Source: Oligoflexales bacterium
GTDB taxonomy: Bacteria; Bdellovibrionota_B; Oligoflexia; Oligoflexales; RGVZ01
Length of the DNA: 34,238 nucleotides
Direction: 5' to 3'
NCBI GenBank assembly: GCA_947476525.1
Contig: CANJQY010000011.1
Span: 1 to 34,238 of the forward strand
Part shown: positions 23,280 through 31,979 of the stretch, one piece after another
How positions within the stretch are numbered: the stretch's first letter is position 1
How the letters are laid out: every line of letters starts with the position of its first letter
The notes under the pieces: model-generated
What the model saw: the letters and a program-made list of their open reading frames with translations, nothing else
The model's database searches: none
What the model was told of the DNA's origin: nothing
Program-made: the position numbers and the translations under genes

Positions 23280-25112
23280 ATGTGTGGGGTTGTCGGTTTT
23301 GTTGGTGTTCGCCCCGGGGTTCGGGTGATTTTCGAGGGGCTTCAGCGTCTGGAGTATCGTGGTTACGATAGCGCAGGCATTGCGACCATTAGTGGCGGGA
23401 AAATTCATGCTGTAAAAAGTGATGGGAAATTGCTTCGCCTTGAACCGCTTTTACACGAGCTTCCAGAGTCCAGCTTTATTGGTATGGGTCACACGCGGTG
23501 GGCTACTCATGGTGCGCCAACCACACAAAATGCGCATCCTCATCTGCTCGGAAATTTGGCCTTAATTCATAACGGAATTATCGAAAATTACCGCGAATTA
23601 AAACAAGAATTAATTGCGGATGGACATGTTTTCAGTTCGGAAACAGACTCCGAAGTCGTTCTACATTTGCTTAGCCGCGAATTGAAAACCACTCCAGAAA
23701 TTAAGGGCGCGCTGCTTAAAATAATTCCGCGATTGCGTGGTGCGTATGGCCTAGGAATCATGTGGGGCGGAGAGCCCGAGGCCCTTTATCTTGTTAAAGA
23801 AGGATCTCCTGCAGTGATCGGTGTTGGCGATGGTGAAAATTATTTTGCAAGTGATGCGTTATCATTACTGCCATTAACCAAATCTGTGATCTTTCTTAAC
23901 GACGGAGAAATCGCACGATTAACCAAATCATCTGTCGATATTTGTGATTTTTCCGGCAAGCTGTTAAATCGGCCGCCATCTATTCTTAGTTGGACCGCCG
24001 CAAGTGCTGAAAAGCAAGGCTACCGGCATTATATGCTCAAAGAAATTCACGAGCAGCCAGCCGTGCTTGCTAACATTATCGGACGTCTTGTTAATCCGTT
24101 GACGGGAGCCATTGATACCAAGCAAATGGGGATCGACGACCTTGACCTTGCCAAGATACGAAGCATCGTTTACGTCGCCTGCGGCACCGCATACTATTCG
24201 GCCATGATTTCCAAATATTCCGTGGAGCAGTTTATTGGGGTTCCAGTTTCGGTGGAGCTTGCCAGTGAATTTCGATACCGAGACCCATACCTTGATCCGT
24301 CAACACTTGTGATCGCGGTGACTCAGTCTGGTGAAACCGCTGACACGCTAGCTTGCATTAAACACGCAGTCGCACGCGGCTGCCAAACTTTTGCAATTTG
24401 TAACGTGCAGCATTCAAGCATTCCTCGTGCCACGAAAGCCACACTCTACATGGAAGCCGGCCCAGAGGTTGGAGTCGCCTCGACAAAAGCCTTTACCAGT
24501 ATGGTTTTGTGCCACTATCTTTTTGGGCTAGGAATCGGACAAAAGAAAAGGCAAATACCGGCTGACGTGTACGAAAAAGCGATTCAAGCGTTAAAACAAT
24601 TACCTAGCGCTGCAGACCGAGCCATCAGCACAGCCGGGCTTGTGGAAGACGTTTCGGCAAAATATTACGAGAGCGGGAATTTTATTTTTATGGGCCGAGG
24701 CCCAAGTTTTATGGTGGCGTTAGAGGGTGCATTAAAATTAAAAGAAATTTCTTATATTCACGCCGAGGGTTATGCCGGAGGCGAACTGAAGCATGGTCCG
24801 ATTGCACTTGTCGACAAATATATGCCGATTGTTGCCATCGCACCGTTGGATTCACACTACGAAAAAATGATTTCAAATGTTGAGGAAGTAAGAGCTCGAG
24901 AAGGATTACTTATCGGGGTTGGTGATTTGCATGATGAACGCTTTAAAAACCTTTGTCAGGATTACATCGCTTGCCCACAAATAAGCGACGCAGCCCTGCA
25001 AACGATTGTTTCGGTGATTTCGTTACAGTTTCTTTCGTACTATATAGCGGTCAAACGAGGAACTGACGTTGACCAGCCGCGTAACTTGGCTAAATCCGTA
25101 ACGGTAGAATAA
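23280..25112 (+). CDS. glmS: Glutamine--fructose-6-phosphate aminotransferase (isomerizing)
   Basis: First step of hexosamine synthesis: fructose-6-phosphate plus glutamine gives glucosamine-6-phosphate. The N-terminal glutaminase domain begins MCGVVGFVG with nucleophile C2, then RLEYRGYDSAG and HTRWATHGAPTTQNAHPH. Two SIS isomerase domains follow ('AVTQSGETADT', 'EVGVASTKAFTSM', 'EGYAGGELKHGP'). The C-terminus DQPRNLAKSVTVE is the conserved active-site tail. The length of 610 is standard. GAGG lies 8 bases before the ATG. It follows glmU on the same strand, placing two steps of one pathway together. I saw no sign of a glmS-type ribozyme in the 83-base gap. Confidence 0.97.
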   Translation: MCGVVGFVGVRPGVRVIFEGLQRLEYRGYDSAGIATISGGKIHAVKSDGKLLRLEPLLHELPESSFIGMGHTRWATHGAPTTQNAHPHLLGNLALIHNGIIENYRELKQELIADGHVFSSETDSEVVLHLLSRELKTTPEIKGALLKIIPRLRGAYGLGIMWGGEPEALYLVKEGSPAVIGVGDGENYFASDALSLLPLTKSVIFLNDGEIARLTKSSVDICDFSGKLLNRPPSILSWTAASAEKQGYRHYMLKEIHEQPAVLANIIGRLVNPLTGAIDTKQMGIDDLDLAKIRSIVYVACGTAYYSAMISKYSVEQFIGVPVSVELASEFRYRDPYLDPSTLVIAVTQSGETADTLACIKHAVARGCQTFAICNVQHSSIPRATKATLYMEAGPEVGVASTKAFTSMVLCHYLFGLGIGQKKRQIPADVYEKAIQALKQLPSAADRAISTAGLVEDVSAKYYESGNFIFMGRGPSFMVALEGALKLKEISYIHAEGYAGGELKHGPIALVDKYMPIVAIAPLDSHYEKMISNVEEVRAREGLLIGVGDLHDERFKNLCQDYIACPQISDAALQTIVSVISLQFLSYYIAVKRGTDVDQPRNLAKSVTVE

Positions 25113-25117
25113 ATGTA

Positions 25118-27346
25118 ATGAATGTGACGGATAACAATATGAACATGAGCACCATGCTTAATCGCCTGAACGAATTCCAACGGGTCGCGGCAGTGCATCG
25201 CGATGGCCCGGCCGTTGTGTTTGCGGGAGCCGGCAGCGGGAAAACTAGGATTATCACCACACGGATTGCGTGGTTGATTGCAGAAGGCGTATCGCCGTGG
25301 CAAATTTTAGCTCTGACGTTCACAAACAAGGCCGCAGGCGAAATGCGCGACCGCGTGCTGTCCATGTGCCCCGTCTCTGATAAAGCACTGGTGACCACTT
25401 TTCACTCGGCGTGTGCCCGGTGGTTGCGGGAGTTTGCGCCTGAATTAGGATTTACCTCTGACTTTACAATTTATGATGATTCTGATCAGAAATCGGTAAT
25501 AAAAAAAATATTACACCGTGGGAATATTCAGTTGGATAAAGACACGAGTGTGGCAGAGTTTCGAACCGGCATTAACCACGCTAAGACCCTAGGGCTTTTC
25601 CCAGGCGACCGTATTACGGAGAGAGCTCAATTTCGCACATTTATGCCTTTGGGAGGCGTTGACGTTTATACCGCCTATCAAGAAACGCTGGCCCTTGCCA
25701 ACGCCATGGATTTCGGCGACCTAATCATGAACATGCTGCTCCTTTTAAAAACAAACGACCGTGTCATCAGAATTATGCAGGACCGATATCAATATATTTT
25801 GGTGGATGAATATCAGGATACAAATCGCCCACAGATCGAACTTTTGAAAATTATTGCGGGCAAGCATCAAAATTTATTTGTGGTGGGTGATGACGATCAA
25901 TCGATTTATAGTTGGCGCGGTGCCGTGCCTGCTAACATTATTGATTTTGATCAAACCTATCCTAATGTCAAAGTGTGTAAATTGGAGCAGAACTATCGCT
26001 GCACGGCGACGATCGTTGATGCCGCTGCTGCACTCGTGTCAAATAACATCACAAGAGCGGATAAAACCCTTAGAACAGACAACCCACAAGGCGAACCTAT
26101 TGATTTTCGTTATGAAACAGACGGAGAATTCGAAGCTTGGTGGGTGGCCGAAACGATTAAGAAAGAGAGCTCACAATACCGCTACGAAGACGTGGCGATT
26201 TTTTACCGAACCAACAGCCAGAGTCGTATTCTTGAAGATGCTTTGAGGAAAGAACGAATTCCTTATCGAATTTACGGAAGCTTACGTTTTTATGATCGAG
26301 CAGAAATCAAAGATGTTATGGCCTACATAAAAGTCCTTGTGAATCCTCGAGACGATGTCGCCACATTTCGGGCCCTCAACACCCCGCCGCGAGGTTTGGG
26401 CGCGGTCGCAGAAGACGCCATCGCGGCTTGTGCTCGTGAGCACCAACTGTCCGCGTACGAGGCCGCCAGGAAGCTTGCGCAGGACGGTGTTCCAAGACTT
26501 TCCTCTAAACTTGCAAATTTTGTGGACGCAATCGAAAATCTCAAACTTTCGATGACTAGGTTGCCACTGCCTGAATTTTTGGAGTCGTTGATTGAGGGGA
26601 TTAATTATTTTGGATTCCTTGCCAAAAAATTCCCAGATCAATATGAAGACAAGCAAGACAACGTCAAGGAGCTTGTGACGGCGATCGCCGAATTTGTGGC
26701 AAACAATCCTGGACAAACGCTCGGCGACTGGCTCCAAGAGACCATGCTCGCATCAGAAGTGGGTGGAGACCTAAAGGGCGTGAATATGATGACCTTGCAC
26801 ATGTCAAAAGGTCTAGAGTTTGAGCGTGTTTTTTTGGTGGGCCTGGAAGATGGATTGTTGCCGCACTTTAACAGTACTGACGATATTAAATCGGTGGAAG
26901 AGGAACGCCGCCTGCTCTACGTTGGAATGACGCGAGCTAAAAACAAGCTCTCTATTTCGGCGGCGTACATGCGCAGGACCTACGGTAAGACCCAAACAAA
27001 TCCAGTTTCTCGGTTTTTAGGTGAGATACCTTCAAGATTCGTCAATATTTTGACTCCTCCAGGCGGCGAATCGCCTTTCCTCGACGGGTTTGAAACGGCA
27101 GCGCAAGGGCCCAACAAGAAAGATTCCCAGTACTATGATAATGCTGATAAAACATCGAATAATTCGGATTCGTCCGAAGGTCCGATTGTGGCCGGCACTC
27201 CGGTGACTCATCCCACCTACGGGATTGGAAATGTTGAAGAAATTGAGACAAATTTCGGTCGTCCAAAGGTACTGGTGCGTTTTAGAGATATCGGACTTCG
27301 ACGAGTGGAAGCTCATCATTTATCGCGTGGGCATGACTACTTCTAG
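25118..27346 (+). CDS. pcrA: ATP-dependent DNA helicase, UvrD/PcrA family
   Basis: A 3'-5' superfamily 1A helicase for nucleotide-excision and replication-linked repair. All core motifs are visible: Q motif near Q21, Walker A AGAGSGKT (36-43), motif Ia 'LALTFTNKAAGEM', Walker B VDEYQD (D230-E231), motif III GDDDQSIYSWRGA (257-269), 'MTLHMSKGLEFERVFLVGLE' and motif VI 'EERRLLYVGMTRAKN'. The C-terminus has the Tudor-like tail (GTPVTHPTYGIGNVEEIET), which in PcrA/UvrD contacts RNA polymerase. The first ATG is 5 bases after the glmS stop with no SD. The ATG at 25139 has a GGA 7 bases upstream and may be the true start. Confidence 0.93.
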   Translation: MNVTDNNMNMSTMLNRLNEFQRVAAVHRDGPAVVFAGAGSGKTRIITTRIAWLIAEGVSPWQILALTFTNKAAGEMRDRVLSMCPVSDKALVTTFHSACARWLREFAPELGFTSDFTIYDDSDQKSVIKKILHRGNIQLDKDTSVAEFRTGINHAKTLGLFPGDRITERAQFRTFMPLGGVDVYTAYQETLALANAMDFGDLIMNMLLLLKTNDRVIRIMQDRYQYILVDEYQDTNRPQIELLKIIAGKHQNLFVVGDDDQSIYSWRGAVPANIIDFDQTYPNVKVCKLEQNYRCTATIVDAAAALVSNNITRADKTLRTDNPQGEPIDFRYETDGEFEAWWVAETIKKESSQYRYEDVAIFYRTNSQSRILEDALRKERIPYRIYGSLRFYDRAEIKDVMAYIKVLVNPRDDVATFRALNTPPRGLGAVAEDAIAACAREHQLSAYEAARKLAQDGVPRLSSKLANFVDAIENLKLSMTRLPLPEFLESLIEGINYFGFLAKKFPDQYEDKQDNVKELVTAIAEFVANNPGQTLGDWLQETMLASEVGGDLKGVNMMTLHMSKGLEFERVFLVGLEDGLLPHFNSTDDIKSVEEERRLLYVGMTRAKNKLSISAAYMRRTYGKTQTNPVSRFLGEIPSRFVNILTPPGGESPFLDGFETAAQGPNKKDSQYYDNADKTSNNSDSSEGPIVAGTPVTHPTYGIGNVEEIETNFGRPKVLVRFRDIGLRRVEAHHLSRGHDYF

Positions 27347-27363
27347 GCAACCAATGATATAAT
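27333..27363 (+). promoter_or_regulatory. Promoter candidate for the ftsB-like gene
   Basis: ATGACT, a 19-bp spacer and a perfect TATAAT at 27358-27363, lying across the end of the helicase gene. Predicted transcription starts near 27370. The TTG that opens the longest ftsB frame lies inside this -10 element, which supports the later GTG start. The cinA promoter has the same layout. Confidence 0.4.
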
Positions 27364-27407
27364 TGAATCATTCATACAGGATTGATTTAATTATTTCGAG
27401 GTGCCTC

Positions 27408-27728
27408 GTGGTCGCCCTTCGGCAACCTAAACCAACCGGCATAGCTGCGCTACTTTTAGAGCATGGCATTGGATTCCTGTATTGTTTTGCGACTCTAGTT
27501 ATAGCCGTGGGAATTTTTCGTGGTGAGACGTCCGTGGGGAAATATTTCTCTTTGACAAAATCGCGCACCATCTTGCAAGAAACGGTCACAGGGTTGAAGG
27601 CTGAAAATGAGCACTTGGCCGGAGAAATAATTCAGATAAAGGAAAGCAAAGCCTATGCACGCAAAGTTTTGCGTGAGAAATATCACGTTACAGAGGAAAA
27701 TGAGAAGATCGTTTATTATGCGGATTGA
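27408..27728 (+). CDS. FtsB/DivIC-like septum formation initiator
   Basis: A small bitopic division protein that bridges FtsQ and FtsL in the divisome. It has a short N-terminus, one transmembrane helix (GIGFLYCFATLVIAVGIF) and a periplasmic coiled coil (SRTILQETVTGLKAENEHLA). The C-terminal 'KESKAYARKVLREKYHVTEENEKIVYY' matches the FtsB/DivIC ending 'eyiE.iAR.elg....gE.v'. The GTG at 27408 has GAGG 6 bases upstream and gives 106 residues, normal for the family. The frame is open from a TTG at 27363, but that lies within a likely -10 box. It sits between the helicase gene and a lipoprotein gene on the same strand. Confidence 0.8.
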   Translation: MVALRQPKPTGIAALLLEHGIGFLYCFATLVIAVGIFRGETSVGKYFSLTKSRTILQETVTGLKAENEHLAGEIIQIKESKAYARKVLREKYHVTEENEKIVYYAD

Positions 27729-27733
27729 GGGAG

Positions 27734-27752
27734 TTGAGTCATTTTTGAGTCA
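27734..27752 (+). repeat. Paired 8-bp repeat before the lipoprotein gene
   Basis: TTGAGTCA is present at 27734-27741 and 27745-27752, one helical turn (11 bp) apart, between the ftsB-like stop and the lipoprotein ribosome site. A regulator binding on one face of the helix is possible. The copies are short, so chance is not excluded. Confidence 0.3.
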
Positions 27753-27771
27753 CGATAAAGGGGGATTTCCA

Positions 27772-29022
27772 ATGATTAGATTAGGTACAAAAATAGCGGT
27801 GATTGGCATTTTGCCGTTTTTGGTTTCTTGCGGCAGTGCCAATATAAACAAAATTTTTGGGTCCAAAGATGACTCGTATGCAAGTCTCTTGGAGCGTGCC
27901 CAGGAAGCCTACGACGTAAATAATTTGACGTTGGCAGAAACATTGGGCAATAAGGCTTATGCTCGCTCTGACAATAACGGTGACGCGGCCGTGTTGCTTG
28001 GTAGTGTTTACTTGAGCAGTGCCGGAATTGACATTTTTCAGTTAGTTAAAAAGCTATCTTCGCTCTCAGCCAATAAAACGTCAACCGCCGCAACAACGAC
28101 AGGTACATGTGCCTCAACGGCAGCCACCTCTCAAACGGCGGGTAACCTGATGGCCGAGTTGAGTTGCAAGATTCTAAGTTTGAGCGAGGCTGACAAGCTA
28201 GTATTAGGTACCGATGTGGATTTTTCGGGTCTCACGGCCTCCACTGGAATTAGCACGGTATATGTACCCAAAGAAGTGACAGATGAATTGCGCGCAAGGG
28301 TGAGTGTCCTCGCCTCACTCGACAAGGGAATTAGAAAATTATGCCCATTCATTGATAGGACGTTAGTTATTTCTCAGTCAATAGACGAGCGTCATACCAA
28401 TGCCGACACTTGCCCAGATCGCACGACATCGAAATTTAATAGTGCGAAAGCACACATTTCATTCGCCTTGCTTCACCTTATAGAGGCATTGGTTTTCCAA
28501 CAAGGTCTCCTAGCAGAAACGGTTTCGGCCTCGGAGGGTGTCAAGGCTCGCACGGGTATCACAGGTGTTTCTGCTAAAATTAGCGCAGCCAAATTCACCA
28601 GTCCAGTGGCATTGGTGACGACACTAGCATCATTTAAAAAGGTGATTGATGCGGTAGCCGACACCACAAACCCAAAAGCGCAGATTGCCTTGGCACTCAA
28701 TGGATTTATTGTTGTCGCTCAATCTTTTACCGCGGCAGGCGTGCCAGAAAAAGTGACGTCAGTGATCACGAAGCAATTGACTAAGCTAAAAGCTACCGCG
28801 AGCACACTCAAAGGTAGCAGCACCGGCTCCGACTCGACCTACCAGTCTCAGGCATTAAAGGGCCAGCTAAACGCGAGCGTAGCTTCCACCATGGCCACAA
28901 AAATCAATGCCGCTTGCTCCGTTGCAGGTGCCTGCAGCCCGTCAGATATTACGTCTATGTGCGCTAGCTTTTCCGGAATTTCTGAGGGTGCAGTCGTCAC
29001 TAAGCCTACTGTGTGTCAGTAG
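27772..29022 (+). CDS. Putative lipoprotein with N-terminal TPR-like helices
   Basis: No family recognised. The signal sequence IAVIGILPFLVSC has a proper lipobox with C20, so the mature protein is likely acylated and anchored in the outer or inner membrane. A TPR-like helical pair follows (YASLLERAQEAYDVNNLTLA, ETLGNKAYARS). The rest is helical and rich in Ala, Thr and Ser, with several cysteines that could form disulfides (for example near GTCASTAA, LSCKIL, LCPFID and the AACSVAGAC cluster close to the end). The ATG at 27772 follows an AAAGGGGG stretch by about 8 bases and gives a clean signal peptide. The frame continues upstream over the ftsB-like gene but that part is not plausible. Confidence 0.75.
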   Translation: MIRLGTKIAVIGILPFLVSCGSANINKIFGSKDDSYASLLERAQEAYDVNNLTLAETLGNKAYARSDNNGDAAVLLGSVYLSSAGIDIFQLVKKLSSLSANKTSTAATTTGTCASTAATSQTAGNLMAELSCKILSLSEADKLVLGTDVDFSGLTASTGISTVYVPKEVTDELRARVSVLASLDKGIRKLCPFIDRTLVISQSIDERHTNADTCPDRTTSKFNSAKAHISFALLHLIEALVFQQGLLAETVSASEGVKARTGITGVSAKISAAKFTSPVALVTTLASFKKVIDAVADTTNPKAQIALALNGFIVVAQSFTAAGVPEKVTSVITKQLTKLKATASTLKGSSTGSDSTYQSQALKGQLNASVASTMATKINAACSVAGACSPSDITSMCASFSGISEGAVVTKPTVCQ

Positions 29023-29062
29023 GCGATTGGAATTTCTCGTTGACAGATGCCACCTTGCACTA

Positions 29063-29857
29063 TTACCAGGAATGTCTAAGTCCACCGTCGACAGGAATAT
29101 TAGCGCCAGTGATATAGCTCGCTCGCGAGCTCGCAAGAAAGGTGATGAGACCTGCTAATTCATCTGGTCTGCCAAGACGTCCTACGGGGATTGCCTTGGC
29201 AGACTTTTCCATTTCGACGTCAAGGGATGTGCCGTCACGGGAAGCTTTGGCTTTTCTAAGGTTCACAATTCGGTCCGTATGAATAATGCCAGGTAGGACG
29301 GTGTTCGCTGTGACGCCAAAGGGTGCCAGCTCTTTACTGAGAGTCTTCATAAAAGCTGTGACGGCGGTTCGCATCGCTGTCGATACGACTAAATGATCGA
29401 TGGGTTCTAGGACCGAGAGAGATGTTATGGTGATGATTCGGCCGTAGCTTTGCTCTTTCATTTTAGGAAGAACCGCTTTGGTCATCATAACGGCACTCAA
29501 AAATATTTGATCAAATCCTTTTCGCCAGCCGTCGAGATCGGTCGCTTCGGCCGACGAGGGTGGAGGCCCGCCGATGTTGTTGATTAATATGTCGATTCCG
29601 CCCAGCAGGCTTATGGATTTTTTCGCAAATTCCGAGACTGCGGCCGGGTCTGACAAATCAGCTACGAGTGCATGGATGGTGGACCCTTGTCCCGAAATTT
29701 GTTTCATTTCGGCAACAGCGCGAGTGAGGTCCTCTTGATTCCTTGCACAAAGGACGAGCTCGCACCCCTCGGCCGCAAGTTCTTTTGCAACGGCGAAGCC
29801 TAGCCCTTTACTGGATGCGCACACGATTGCTTTTTTGCCTTTAAGTCCCAGATCCAT
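29063..29857 (-). CDS. Short-chain dehydrogenase/reductase (SDR) family protein with altered catalytic pair
   Basis: The Rossmann fold is clear: AIVCASSKGLGFAVAKELA (cofactor loop, residues 14-20), 'NNIGG' in place of NNAG, and catalytic-position S146 in 'IITITSLSVLEP'. At the usual YxxxK position the sequence is S159-T-A-M-R163 (HLVVSTAMRTAVTAFMKTLS), so Tyr and Lys are replaced by Ser and Arg. A group of FabG-like SDRs with this same change is known and their activity is poorly understood. The C-terminus 'ITGANIPVDGGLRHSW' is normal. The ATG at 29857 has GGAGG 8 bases upstream. The DUF218 gene ends 18 bases upstream of this start on the same strand. Confidence 0.85.
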   Translation of the reverse strand: MDLGLKGKKAIVCASSKGLGFAVAKELAAEGCELVLCARNQEDLTRAVAEMKQISGQGSTIHALVADLSDPAAVSEFAKKSISLLGGIDILINNIGGPPPSSAEATDLDGWRKGFDQIFLSAVMMTKAVLPKMKEQSYGRIITITSLSVLEPIDHLVVSTAMRTAVTAFMKTLSKELAPFGVTANTVLPGIIHTDRIVNLRKAKASRDGTSLDVEMEKSAKAIPVGRLGRPDELAGLITFLASSRASYITGANIPVDGGLRHSW

Positions 29858-29874
29858 GTGGTAGACCTCCAAAA

Positions 29875-30606
29875 TTAATTAAAATCGCGTCCAAGATACT
29901 TGATGAGATAACGTCCCCATTTAATATATTCTTCAAAGACGAAAAGTAATCCATTTTCTGAATGCCACCAATTACTGGGCTCAAAAGGGATTTCCATCAC
30001 AGGTAGTAGCTCAATAACTGTGGGCTCAGGGCTGGATTTTTGCTCAGTATTTTGCTCAGTATTTTTCCGCAAAACTTTTTCGATGATCCAGCCTGCCCGA
30101 GCTGAATGAGGCCAGCTCGTGACGATAACCAGTCGTTTGGGTGTTAAGTGCATGGTGTAAAAGTATTTTTTGATGGCTAACGCTTCGTCGACAGTTGACG
30201 TGGCGCGGCCAAACGCTGAGATCATCGTGACTTGACTGGCGTCAATTCCGCCGCGTTTCAGCATGGCCAGTGCTAAATCATCTTCTGACGGAATAAGCCC
30301 AGCGTCCACTAACGGGTTATTTTGGGTGGACACAAATAGCACGTGATTTGACGTGCCAGCTAACACAGCCTTGGCCGCTGCTGCGGGTCGTAAACTCGCC
30401 TCTCCCATGAGCAGGATAATGTAGTCTGCGCCGTTAACGGGATGATTATCCCTGAGAAGAACACGGCCCATGGGGTAAAAAACCGCGGCGGGATACAAAT
30501 ATACGCCGACCACTAATCCAACAAAAAGCAAGAGGGCCAATGTGGTTTTTGACTTGCGGTTTTTTTTTAAGAAATTGAAGTGGCGATTCCATACTTTAGT
30601 TTTCAT
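29875..30606 (-). CDS. YdcF/SanA-type DUF218 membrane protein
   Basis: A bitopic envelope protein with one N-terminal transmembrane helix (about residues 21-44, LALLLFVGLVVGVYLYPAAV) and a DUF218 domain outside. The domain shows 'ADYIILLMGEASLRPAAAAK', 'VLFVSTQNN', 'RATSTVDEALAIKKYF' (the conserved S/T-x-x-E segment) and 'RLVIVTSWPHSARAGWI'. Relatives (SanA, ElyC, YdcF) affect envelope integrity and vancomycin sensitivity, but their chemistry is unsettled. The ATG overlaps the antiporter stop (ATGA), so the two genes are translationally coupled. The longer frame to 30669 overlaps the antiporter gene and is unlikely. Confidence 0.82.
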   Translation of the reverse strand: MKTKVWNRHFNFLKKNRKSKTTLALLLFVGLVVGVYLYPAAVFYPMGRVLLRDNHPVNGADYIILLMGEASLRPAAAAKAVLAGTSNHVLFVSTQNNPLVDAGLIPSEDDLALAMLKRGGIDASQVTMISAFGRATSTVDEALAIKKYFYTMHLTPKRLVIVTSWPHSARAGWIIEKVLRKNTEQNTEQKSSPEPTVIELLPVMEIPFEPSNWWHSENGLLFVFEEYIKWGRYLIKYLGRDFN

Positions 30607-31871
30607 AGGTACCAAAAACCTAGGCACGCTAAAACTGTAGGGACGATGGCTGCAAAAAGCAGTCGCCACGCATTGATGGAGTCATCACGAAACCCATTCT
30701 TTAATAGCCCAACCGCAATGGGATTTGGGGCATTGGCGATCACCGTTAAACCACCACCAGCCACAGCACCAGCAACGAGCAGATACTTTGAAACCTCAGT
30801 TAAATTTGGAACAAGGGTCCCAAGAAAGGTTAAGGCGGCATTATCGGTAATGGCCGTCAGCCCAATGGCTCCTAAAAACAAGTGGAGCGGCTCTAACGAC
30901 CCAATCAGCGGGGCGATCCACCATTGTTGTGCATGACCAAGGGCGATTAATCCGCCCAAGAAAAATCCGACAAGTAAGGATTCTCTTAGTTTTAATGGGT
31001 CTTGATGTTCTTTGGTCACATCCGTCCAGCCGAGGAAAAGCAAAAACAGCGGAATAAAAAACGCCATGTTCCCGTGATAACGCACAACCAGACCGATGAA
31101 TAACGCGTGACTTAGAAACAACCAAAAAGGCACTGTTGATTTTTTATTTGCGGCAGGCAGAGTACATTTTTTCAATTCTCGGAAATTTAGTGCCAGTAGC
31201 CCGAGCCCGTTTACGGCTACAACGATGGAACTTTTCCAGCCAAAATTATTAAACATAAAGGACAGGTCCCAGTTCCACTTGGTCGCAACCATGATCACTG
31301 GAGGAGCGGCAAAATGAGTGAGAGTTCCTCCAAGGCTAATATTGACGAGCAACACGGCCAGGGTGCTATAGCGAATTAAAAGGGAGCGATTATGATCGAA
31401 CACGAGAGGTTTTAGCAACAAGGCGGCGACCACCATGGCCGCTGGCTCTGTGATCAAAGAGCCGAGCAGAGGGGCTCCAGTCACACCCATCAAAAAATAA
31501 ATCGACGTGTTGAGATTTTTAGGCGCCGCGCGAGCAATGCTTTGAACTAAATCGCTGCAAAAAGTCATGATTGGTTTAGTCGAGGCCATGGCCATAATGA
31601 CAAAAACAAAAGCCGCATCTGTAAAATCAATCCTATCGAGGTAATGAACCGCTGCATCAAGGCCTTGAGTGGTGCTTAAATATCCCAAAAAGGCAATTGT
31701 CCATAGGCCAAAAACCACCTCGAGTTCGGCGAAATAATGCAAAATATTTTCCGCAAGAGATCCATTCGGAAACCTTGCCGCCAACCGAGCAAAAATCGTG
31801 CACGAAAAAGTATGGACGACAGCCCCACCAAAACAAATGGAGCCAGCAATTTGTGGATTCATTTCGATCAC
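30603..31871 (-). CDS. Putative Na+/H+ antiporter (PF07399-type)
   Basis: A polytopic inner-membrane protein with about ten hydrophobic segments. Family-typical stretches include 'FGGAVVHTFSCTIFARLAAR', 'ELEVVFGLWTIAFLGY', 'GSLITEPAAMVVAALLL', 'GGTLTHFAAPPVIMVATKWN' and 'GAIGLTAITDNAALTFLGTL'. These resemble the putative Na+/H+ antiporter family of the ion-transporter superfamily. Transport activity is inferred from family only. I chose the GTG at 31871, which has AGAGGGGA 6 bases upstream. The frame extends to an ATG at 31898 that has little SD. The gene is divergent from cinA with a roughly 110-bp shared upstream region, and it is coupled to the DUF218 gene. Confidence 0.8.
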   Translation of the reverse strand: MIEMNPQIAGSICFGGAVVHTFSCTIFARLAARFPNGSLAENILHYFAELEVVFGLWTIAFLGYLSTTQGLDAAVHYLDRIDFTDAAFVFVIMAMASTKPIMTFCSDLVQSIARAAPKNLNTSIYFLMGVTGAPLLGSLITEPAAMVVAALLLKPLVFDHNRSLLIRYSTLAVLLVNISLGGTLTHFAAPPVIMVATKWNWDLSFMFNNFGWKSSIVVAVNGLGLLALNFRELKKCTLPAANKKSTVPFWLFLSHALFIGLVVRYHGNMAFFIPLFLLFLGWTDVTKEHQDPLKLRESLLVGFFLGGLIALGHAQQWWIAPLIGSLEPLHLFLGAIGLTAITDNAALTFLGTLVPNLTEVSKYLLVAGAVAGGGLTVIANAPNPIAVGLLKNGFRDDSINAWRLLFAAIVPTVLACLGFWYL

Positions 31872-31914
31872 GGAGATTCCCCTCTGTTTGAATGGCATGC
31901 AACTCTATTGGCTC

Positions 31915-31945
31915 TTGACTAAGACTATCGTGTGATTGATATAAT
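31915..31945 (+). promoter_or_regulatory. Promoter candidate for the cinA-like gene
   Basis: TTGACT, a 19-bp spacer and a perfect TATAAT. Transcription is expected near 31952. The longest cinA frame would begin at a GTG inside the spacer (31932), which argues for the downstream GTG at 31980. The layout matches the ftsB promoter: TGACT-N19-TATAATTGAA in both. Confidence 0.5.
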
Positions 31946-31979
31946 TGAAACGGAAGAAAGTCTCAATTGGAGGTCTGAC

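Noticed and set aside
30580-30936. Plus-strand frame over the antiporter and DUF218 genes
   Set aside because: Antisense to two well-supported overlapping genes and without family features.
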